Positions 56,330-64,000 of a stretch of DNA of 64,000 bases are shown here, piece by piece; position 1 is the first letter of the stretch; each line of letters starts with the position of its first letter. The DNA is from Antedon bifida (taxonomy: Eukaryota > Echinodermata > Crinoidea > Comatulida > Antedonidae): contig OY727096.1 in assembly GCA_963402885.1 (NCBI GenBank), positions 11,761,820-11,825,819 on the forward strand, written 5' to 3'. Below the pieces are notes generated by a model. The model worked only from the letters and a program-made list of their open reading frames with translations, had not been told where the DNA came from and made no database searches. The translations under genes and the position numbers were made by a program.

Positions 56330-56943
56330 GGTTCAGGGACGATTCGGCCCTGAGACGATTCGGCCCGGGACTATTCGGCCCACTTTTGGTGGGACGATTC
56401 GGCCCACTTTTGGGCCGAAACATCCCACTTTGTGGGCCGAAACGTCTCACTTTAGACCAAATTCATATTCATTTTTTTTTTATTTATCAAGTTTTTAAAG
56501 GTGTTTAACAATCCGTATTTTATTGATATTGACAAAGTTGATATAATATATATAATAAATTACTAAAAAAACGTAATTTTATATTCAATTTATTACTTCG
56601 AAAACCTTGTTTATTTCGTGCATTCGCCAAGCGGCCAACAGAGGGCGTAACTTATTTACATCGTTCGCGTGACTAAAAAATGATTATTTTCGACAATGTT
56701 TTCAAAATGTTTGCTTTATTGCATCTTTATCCCTAGTAGTGCTACCCCATAGTCTCTCTGAAAATAAAGTTTGGGGAAAAAAGCTTATTTTATGCTTATA
56801 AATGCATATCAAAGCCGATAAATGTAAGTGTGCCGAATCGTCTCAGGGCCGAATCGTCCCGGGCCGAATAGTCCCGGGCCGAATCGTCCCAGGGCCGAAT
56901 CGTCCCGGGCCGAATCGTCTCAGGGCCGAATCGTCCCGTTACC
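56330..56943. mobile_element. short element whose termini are inverted GGGACGATTCGGCCC arrays
   Basis: The left end starts GGTTCAGGGACGATTCGGCC and the right end, inverted, starts GGTAACGGGACGATTCGGCC. The left array holds about four units and the right about seven units of ~19 bases. TTTGCTGC is duplicated on both sides (56322-56329, 56944-56951), with the ninth base mismatched. The related sequence near 63340 has the site once and lacks the element. The core of ~370 bases is AT-rich and non-coding. The architecture and the 8-9 bp duplication match the MULE in intron 5. Confidence 0.85.
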
Positions 56944-57060
56944 TTTGCTGCAGCACGTCGCTGAGGATATGCCCTACATATATTGCATTTTCCTTGAGGT
57001 ATTGCCTGTACCATTTGTTCGTGGGTATTTGTTTTCCACTGTAATTTCGCGTCAAGTGGC
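56944..57060 (+). repeat. dispersed repeat D, copy 1, continuation
   Basis: GCTGCAGCACGTCGCTGAG and TTGAGGTATTGCCTGT match the - strand of 63235-63345. Confidence 0.7.
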
Positions 57061-57179
57061 GTTACTTTTGTGTTTCTAACTCACCGCAAACCGTCATATA
57101 AGTCTGATTACAGTATTGTGTGTGTGACGAAGAGGAACGCGACAGCAGCAAAGATTGTTTAATGCTGCCGTGTGTTTTT

Positions 57180-57560
57180 CGAGGAACGGGTGCTGTATGA
57201 TGTAGGCCTAGCCCTCGGCCTACTAGAGGAAGGCTTGGGTGGGCAGGGCTTAACGTCTAAGAAACCTAGTCTAGGCGGATCGTCTAGGCTAGGCTGTCTT
57301 TTCAATTCATTAATAGGCTTATGTAGCCTAGCCTACTAGGCCTGGTTAATTAATGTTGAGCCTAGCTAGCTACCTAGCTAGGCCTATACTATAGTGTAGC
57401 CCTACTAGCTAGAATAGAAGAGTGTAGCAGTACTAGTAAGTAGGCCTAGTAGTAGCAGGTAGGCGCGCCCAGCCCGACCTACTATACTACTACTACTAGG
57501 CGGGATGAAGCAAGCACCTAGTAATAATAATACTCTTCTAGGCCTACCCTACAGACAGAC
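57180..57560. repeat. CTAG / TAGGCCTA-rich island
   Basis: Low-complexity sequence dominated by TAGGCCTA, CTAGGC and ACTACTA motifs. Smaller islands occur at 20250-20330, 22620-22760, 48380-48560 and 50090-50130. Confidence 0.6.
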
Positions 57561-57916
57561 TTTTTTTAGAATAGAAGTCATACTAATTTACACACAGTAT
57601 CAACCGTTAGTGTTTTACGATATATTATACAATGTCAAGAAGTAAATGCTAGCTAACATTATATTTATTAATCAATGTTATACATGTACATTTTAATTTA
57701 TACATTTTTACAATTTAATGTAAAAATACTCTGATTAGGTTTATTCCAAAACTGATGACCAGCGTCCTCTGTTATATTAATTATTAATTATGGTATAATA
57801 TTCATATTATCATACTCGTCAGAACAAGTGCATAGGTGTGTTATTTGTATACATGTTGCAGACTTCTAATCTATATAGAATATTTTATTTTATGATTTTT
57901 TTTCTTTTTACCGTAG

Positions 57917-58027
57917 GATAATAAAAATCAGCTGTACCAAAACACTTTCATGACCTTGATTGAACTTGCAGTTGATAATGCCGTAAGGGCTTGTGATTTT
58001 AGCCAAGAAATTCAAATACATTTTCAG
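57917..58027 (+). CDS. possible exon of an unidentified gene
   Basis: A 37-codon stretch open only in phase 0 lies between TACCGTAG and GTAAATG, containing LYQNTFMTLIELAVDNAVRA and CDFSQEIQIHFQ. The composition looks protein-like, but I recognise no family. The next candidate exon (58232-58298) is not in a compatible phase. It may be real, a pseudo-exon or chance. Confidence 0.2.
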
Positions 58028-58429
58028 GTAAATGGATTTATATAATCAAAATGTCCTACAATAAAACCTGGTGAATAAGAATGTTTAGTTTTATTTATAT
58101 GATATTAAGAGAAACTGTGGCTGGTATAATACTTTTGTTTTTTGGTGCTCAATCTAGTTCCTGGTTGACATTTAATATATGTTTGTTTCTTTTTAGAGTG
58201 TATGGTAGCTGAATTATTTTGTCTTGCATAGCTTGTTGGCTCCTCAACAAACTGCAGCATCTGTTGAAAACAAATTTGCAATGATACAAAATATTAAGGT
58301 GCAAGATGTTATATATTCGTCTATTACTCTACAGTATTATTTAATCGGGTCAATTTATGTACAGTATCTTTTATTCACATATTATAAATATTAATATAAC
58401 GCACTATCAAGGAAAAGTTATGCAGTTTA

Positions 58430-61060
58430 TTTTAGTTCCATGTGATGAACACTAATAAAATCAAGCTTATTTGAGCAATTGAATGCTATTTAATTAAACA
58501 GCATTCAATAGCATAATTGCATTCAATTACGTAATTTCTGTGATTTTCCCTGAGAGCGTGTTTTTAATTAAACAGCATTCAATTGCTTAAATAGACTTGG
58601 TTTTATCTTGTTTGACTTTACTTTAATTCTATGTGATGAACACTAATAATTTCATTCAATAAAAATAAATTTAAAGGTACAGTTACGTAATTTCTGTGAT
58701 TTTCCCTGAGAGCGTGTTTTTAATTAAACAGCATTCAATTGCTTAAATAGACTTGGTTTTATCTTGTTTGACTTTACTTTAGTTCTATGTGATGAACACT
58801 AATAATTTCATTCAATAAAAATAAATTTAAAGGTACAGTTACGTAATTTCTGTGATTTTCCTTGAGAGCATGTTTTTTAATTAAACAGCATTCAATTGCT
58901 TAAATAGACTTGATTTTTTCTTGTTTGAGTTTACTATAGTTCCATGTGATGAACACTAATAATTTCATTCAATAAAAATAAATTTAAAGGTACAGTTACG
59001 TAATTTCTGAGATTTTCCTTGAGAGCGTGTTTTTTAATTAAACAGCATTCAATTGCTTAAATAGACCTGATTTTTTTTTTTTTAACTTTACTTTAGTTCC
59101 ATGTGATGAACACTAATAATTTCATTCAATAAAAATAAATTTAAAGGTACAGTTACGTAATTTCTGTGATTTTCCTTGAGAGCGAGTTTTTTAATCAAAC
59201 AGCATTCAATTGCTTAAATAGACCTGATTTTATCTTGTTTAACTTTACTTTAGTTCCATGTGATGAACACTAATAATTTCATTCAATAAAAATAAATTTA
59301 AAGGTACAGTTACGTAATTTCTGTGATTTTCCTTGAGAGCGAGTTTTTTAATTAAACAGCATTCAATTGCTTAAATAGACCTGATTTTTTTCTTGTTTAA
59401 CTTTACTTTAGTTCCATGTGATGAACACTAATAATTTCATTCAATAAAAATAAATTTAAAGGTACAGTTACGTAATTTCTGTGATTTTCCTTGAGAGCGA
59501 GTTTTTTAATTAAACAGCATTCAATTGCTTAAATAGACATGATTTTTTCTTGTTTAACTTTACTTTAGTTCCATGTGATGAACACTAATAATTTCATTCA
59601 ATAAAAATAAAATTAAAGGTACAGTTACGTAATTTCTGTGATTTTCCTTGAGAGCGTGTTTTTTAATTAAACAGCATTCAATTGCTTAAATAGACCTGAT
59701 TTTTTCTTTTTTAACTTTACTTTAGTTCCATGTGATGAACACTAATAATTTCATTCAATAAAAATAAATTTAAAGGTACAGTTACGTAATTTCTGTGATT
59801 TTCCTTGAGAGCGAGTTTTTTAATTAAACAGCATTCAATTGCTTAAATAGACCTGATTTTATCTTGTTTAACTTTACTTTAGTTCCATGTGATGAACACT
59901 AATAATTTCATTCAATAAAAATAAATTTAAAGGTACAGTTACGTAATTTCTGTGATTTTCCTTGAGAGCGAGTTTTTTAATTAAACAGCATTCAATTGCT
60001 TAAATAGACCTGATTTTTTTCTTGTTTAACTTTACTTTAGTTCCATGTGATGAACACTAATAATTTCATTCAATAAAAATAAATTTAAAGGTACAGTTAC
60101 GTAATTTCTGTGATTTTCCTTGAGAGCGAGTTTTTTAATTAAACAGCATTCAATTGCTTAAATAGACCTGTTTTTTTTTTTTAAACTTTACTTTAGTTCC
60201 ATGTGATGAACACTAATAATTTCATTCAATAAAAATAAATTTAAAGGTACAGTTACGTAATTTCTGTGATTTTCCTTGAGAGCGAGTTTTTTAATTAAAC
60301 AGCATTCAATTGCTTAAATAGACCTGATTTTATCTTGTTTAACTTTACTTTAGTTCCATGTGATGAACACTAATAATTTCATTCAATAAAAATAAATTTA
60401 AAGGTACAGTTACGTCATTTCTGTGATTTTCCTTGAGAGCGAGTTTTTTAATTAAACAGCATTCAATTGCTTAAATAGACCTGATTTTTTTCTTGTTTAA
60501 CTTTACTTTAGTTCCATGTGATGAACACTAATAATTTCATTCAATAAAAATAAATTTAAAGGTACAGTTACGTAATTTCTGTGATTTTCCTTGAGAGCGA
60601 GTTTTTTAATTAAACAGCATTCAATTGCTTAAATAGACCTGATTTTTTCTTGTTTGAGTTTACTTTAGTTCCATGTGATGAACACTAATAATTTCATTCA
60701 ATAAAAATAAATTTAAAGGTACAGTTACGTAATTTCTGTGATTTTCCTTGAGAGCGAGTTTTTTAATTAAACAGCATTCAATTGCTTAAATAGACCTGAT
60801 TTTTTCTTGTTTGAGTTTACTTTAGTTCCATGTGATAAACACTAATAATTTCATTCAATAAAAATAAATTTAAAGGTACAGTTACGTAATTTCTGAGATT
60901 TTCCTTGAGAGCGAGTTTTTTAATTAAACAGCATTCAATTGCTTAAATAGACCTGATTTTATCTTGTTTGACTTTACTTTATAAATAAATTTAAAGGTAC
61001 AGTTATGCAATTTCTGTGATTTTTCCCTGAGAGCGTGTTTTTTAGTTAAATAGCATTCAA
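58430..61060 (+). repeat. ~157 bp satellite, about 16 copies
   Basis: CATGTGATGAACACTAATAA recurs every 155-158 bases from 58438 to about 60830. The unit also holds AACAGCATTCAATTGCTTAA and CAGTTACGTAATTTCTGTG. The copies are highly similar in the middle and degrade at both edges. A short inverted piece of the unit (58459-58500) flanks the left edge. Confidence 0.95.
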
Positions 61061-63230
61061 TTCAAATCCCCATTTTGTAACCTTGAGTGCGGGTCCATTT
61101 AAACAAGCTGGGCAAGCTGTAAATTTTATTAATCTACTATGTATGTATGCATATTGTTTACTAATTGAATTTTAACCCTAAATAACACTGTATAAGTAAG
61201 TCTTTTATAAAATTTCAGTGGTTAGAGGTTCATATTTATTATTAGGATTTTTACAGGCACATTTAAAAATAGATTAGAAAAATATGGCATAAGCAGAATT
61301 ATATCATCAATAAGAATATACAAAAGGAGCGGCGTGACGGGAAGAGACCAACCGGTGAAAAAGTACCTTTAGAGCGGTCAGAACACAATTACAAATTTAT
61401 AAGTTTATTTTTGATTAATTATTGTTATATATATATATAGGCCTATTACAAAGTGTTATTAAATTTGACGACATTTAGAGCATCGGCAACCAAAGAAACG
61501 CTCGACTGAAAATTAACTTTATCCGATTTTTATTTTACATCGGCCGGGTTTAACGCTAAACCGCCTGTCCTATTCTATTCTGAATTGTACCACCAATAAC
61601 ACATGCTATCAAAGTGTAAGATAAGACTCAAAAAAATTTCTCAGCACCAAATTTTTGGTTTGGCGGTATAAGGTACGACATTACATAATATTCAATAGTT
61701 TTGTAATTAATCGATACCATTAATTCCAACAAACAAATGGTAGGGCTACTTAAAATTATTTATGTGGTCCATAGTTACCAACCGTCTCACATCGTTCGGG
61801 ACAGCCGCATTTCAAGTGTTTTTTAATGAAACACGCGTTTAAACCTAAGTAGGCCTATAATACGATGCGTTAATATTTTTTATCACAATTTGAGAGGAAA
61901 ATGCATTCAAATTAATTGGTATATTTTAAAAGTATAGAACATTATACGAGTAGGCCTATTTATATTATTACACCACACATCAATAAAATACGTAATATCA
62001 GGGGAACGTTACAATTAATGTGTCCGTGGTCGCTCGCCGTGACGAGGATGGGCTTATAACCATGCGTTTGTCATGATCGCAATATTACACATGACATGTG
62101 TGCGTTTATGAAAGGTAAACCCAATTTTCTTGCTATTGGTTGGTGGATCAGTTCAATTTTTACACTCCAAAAAATGTTTTTTAATAAAATAATTTCAAGA
62201 ATCAGCATGCTGAAAAACGTTGAATTATAGATTAACAAAAAAAGAGTAACATACAATCTAATAATATTTGCATCGCTTACCGTACCGGAATACAAGAGGT
62301 GCCATTCATCATGAATTTTACGTGCGAGAGTAATATTTCCGGCCATAGGAGTGCCAGTGAACTAAATTTGTTTCCGTCGCAAGCCGCCACTAAGGGGTGG
62401 GGGCTGTAAATACTTCGTGTTCGATCACGACCACCCCCCCCCCCCCCCCACCTGCCCCTCACCCCCTACAAAAATAATCTGTCCCGCATTTTAAATCTCT
62501 CAGGTTGGTAAATATGGTGGTCATCGTTAAATTGGTTATTACAACAATTAAATACTTATAATAAATACAATAAAACGAACTCGCTCTAAAAATAACAGAA
62601 ATTGCATATTTAACTTGGGACTTTGTTTATGTTTAATTCTAGGTTTGTTATATTGGAACAAAATTAGAGCAGTAAAAAAAGAGCATGCTAAAAAGATGAA
62701 TCTGTCATTGAGTAAGATGAAACTTAAATTGAATTAAAACCGACATTCTTAATAATCATACTTAGAGATGCAAATCATCAAAATAATATTTATATGAAAT
62801 TTAAACACTTTTATAGCCTATGCATGTACGCTTGTGCCATGTTATGCTTTTAAAAAATTATCCAGTATAGTATGACCCGTGTCGGGTATTTTCTTTTTAA
62901 TACCCTCGATGGAAAATTCCCTTGATCATTTTTTATATTTATTAATTTATATCTCCATCTTTTGACCTCGTGTTATTTCTTATTAATTGTATATGGCAAT
63001 TGAAATAAAACCTTAAATCATACTACAGAAGTACACCGTAGTTTATCAAAGTAGAAGTGCGAAATAAAACACGAAAGAGAAAAAAAAACAACTTTACAGT
63101 AGGTTTCTACAATATACAGCAAATAGTATCTTTGAATACAGTTAAAAATCCATGGAATAAAATATATAGAGGGCAGCAATCAGGAAATCATTTGTATATA
63201 CACTATACTGTACCTGCAGTTTTTCAATAT
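61061..63230. other. intergenic, mostly unassigned
   Basis: AT-rich sequence without recognisable genes. It contains a 17-base C run near 62432-62450 next to CACCTGCCCCTCACCCC. Confidence 0.4.
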
Positions 63231-63234
63231 TTAT

Positions 63235-63479
63235 TATAAATTTGACCGCAATTACCCACAGTAAAATGGAATAACAGGCAATACCTCAAGCCAAATACAA
63301 TATAATATGTATGCCTCACTCTCAGCGACGTGCTGCAGCAAACCGCAATTGAAATTCACGAACCGATGTGCGAGAAACACGTCTGTAAATTCATCAATTT
63401 AAAGGATTTATTTGTTACTTTTTGTGTGATCTCCTTCGTAAAAGTATTTTTGAGGCCTAATTCTAAGGTGTGGACGATT
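63235..63479 (-). repeat. dispersed repeat D, copy 2 (empty site for the 56330 element)
   Basis: On the - strand this matches 55690-55815 and 56944-57060 without the inserted element. The junction reads GCGGTTTGCTGCAGCACGTC. Confidence 0.75.
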
Positions 63480-63490
63480 TGCATTTAAAA

Positions 63491-63588
63491 TTGCGCAAAC
63501 AATTCCTTGCGCAATTTGAATTGAAACATGTGTTTCAAATTGCGCAATCAACGTATTAAATTGCGCAAGTAATCTGCAAATTGCGCAA
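63491..63588. promoter_or_regulatory. cluster of five TTGCGCAA palindromes
   Basis: TTGCGCAA occurs at 63491, 63507, 63540, 63561 and 63581, mostly within AAATTGCGCAA. The 8-mer is the ideal C/EBP-type bZIP palindrome. No gene is identified nearby, so function is only a possibility. Confidence 0.45.
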
Positions 63589-64000
63589 GGTTTTTCGACA
63601 GATTGTGAAATCATGCACACTCATATTTTTATAGTAATTTCTAAGAATGATTCAAAATTAAAGATAATATCGCATTTCCTTATTTTAGTAGTGAAAATAT
63701 TGTTATTGTTAGCATACCGTCGAAGACCCGACGAAGGAAAACGAAGCGGCGGTGTTCCCGGCGGGCACGGCGGGCACGGCGGGCGGCTAATACTACTCTA
63801 CCAAAGATAGACCTTTGAGTCTACTGGCTAGGCTATGTTTGTTTGATAGCAAGTCTAAACGTTGGTGGCGTTAGACTATGTTGTGTATTACTCACTACAT
63901 TAATTTTTGTTATTTTTACATTTATTATGATTTTCAAGTTACAGTGATAATATTATTTAATTGTGTATACCATTTATGCTGTGTATTATACACATGTTAT
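63589..64000. other. window end, nothing established
   Basis: A GC-rich GGCGGGCACGGCGGGCACGG patch at 63750-63787 stands out in otherwise AT-rich sequence. No gene supported. Confidence 0.35.

Noticed and set aside
56250-57079. Arg/Pro/Gly-rich overlapping frames on both strands
   Set aside because: They are translations of the GGGACGATTCGGCCC arrays and show no conserved domain.
58232-58298. Second exon joining 57917-58027
   Set aside because: Phase 0 from the first stretch runs into a stop here, so the two cannot be consecutive exons.
58430-61060. CRISPR-like regular array
   Set aside because: The whole unit is repeated with no unique spacers, and the context is a eukaryotic nuclear gene region.

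Overview
The window is AT-rich animal DNA with one clear host gene and a dense load of transposable elements and satellites. The gene is SF3B1, the U2 snRNP splicing factor 3B subunit 1. It lies on the + strand, with 21 coding exons spread over 20046-52753. All exon phases join cleanly into a predicted protein of 1319 residues, against 1304 in human. The N-terminus, the W-containing U2AF-ligand repeats, the p14-binding stretch and the HEAT repeats are all present. The repeat types (tRNA-derived SINEs, CR1/L2-like LINEs, PIF/Harbinger and TTAA-target MITEs, and many short TAGGCCTA islands) suggest a marine invertebrate, perhaps an echinoderm. That last step is a weak inference from style, not a proven assignment.

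Layout. 1-5373: a tandem array of a ~1.6 kb unit carrying two tRNA-like sequences. 5374-7842: an inverted copy of that unit, split by a TTAA-target MITE and flanked by a duplicated ~270 bp block. 7843-9300: more MITEs, including a 400 bp full-length hairpin. 9960-12620: two copies of a dispersed repeat rich in AGGTCA direct repeats, around a smaller inverted-repeat element. 12810-14600: decayed non-LTR retrotransposon pieces. 15480-19988: a long inverted-repeat (foldback-like) structure holding LINE fragments and ~13 copies of a ~95-100 bp minisatellite. Its right arm ends only 57 bp before the SF3B1 start codon.

SF3B1 introns. Intron 1 holds a SINE, a second inverted-repeat element built around a 75 bp satellite, a MITE and a LINE. 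Intron 5 (8.6 kb) holds a MITE, a 3.1 kb Mutator-like (MULE) transposon and a second LINE. The MULE has a perfect 9 bp target duplication, and its ends are long inverted arrays of a ~20 bp G-rich tandem repeat. Introns 14, 18, 19 and 20 carry further DNA elements. Among them are a transposon nested inside a tRNA-Glu-like repeat and a Harbinger remnant with a Myb-like reading frame.

Downstream of SF3B1 (52830-64000) no gene is established. There are two more short elements whose termini are inverted tandem repeats (54820-55515 and 56330-56943). The second has a related empty site in the same window at about 63340. A ~157 bp satellite array follows (58430-61060), and then a cluster of five TTGCGCAA palindromes (63491-63588). 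The most unusual theme is the repeated occurrence of DNA elements whose terminal inverted repeats are themselves tandem minisatellites, with the MULE as the copy that still carries transposase exons.
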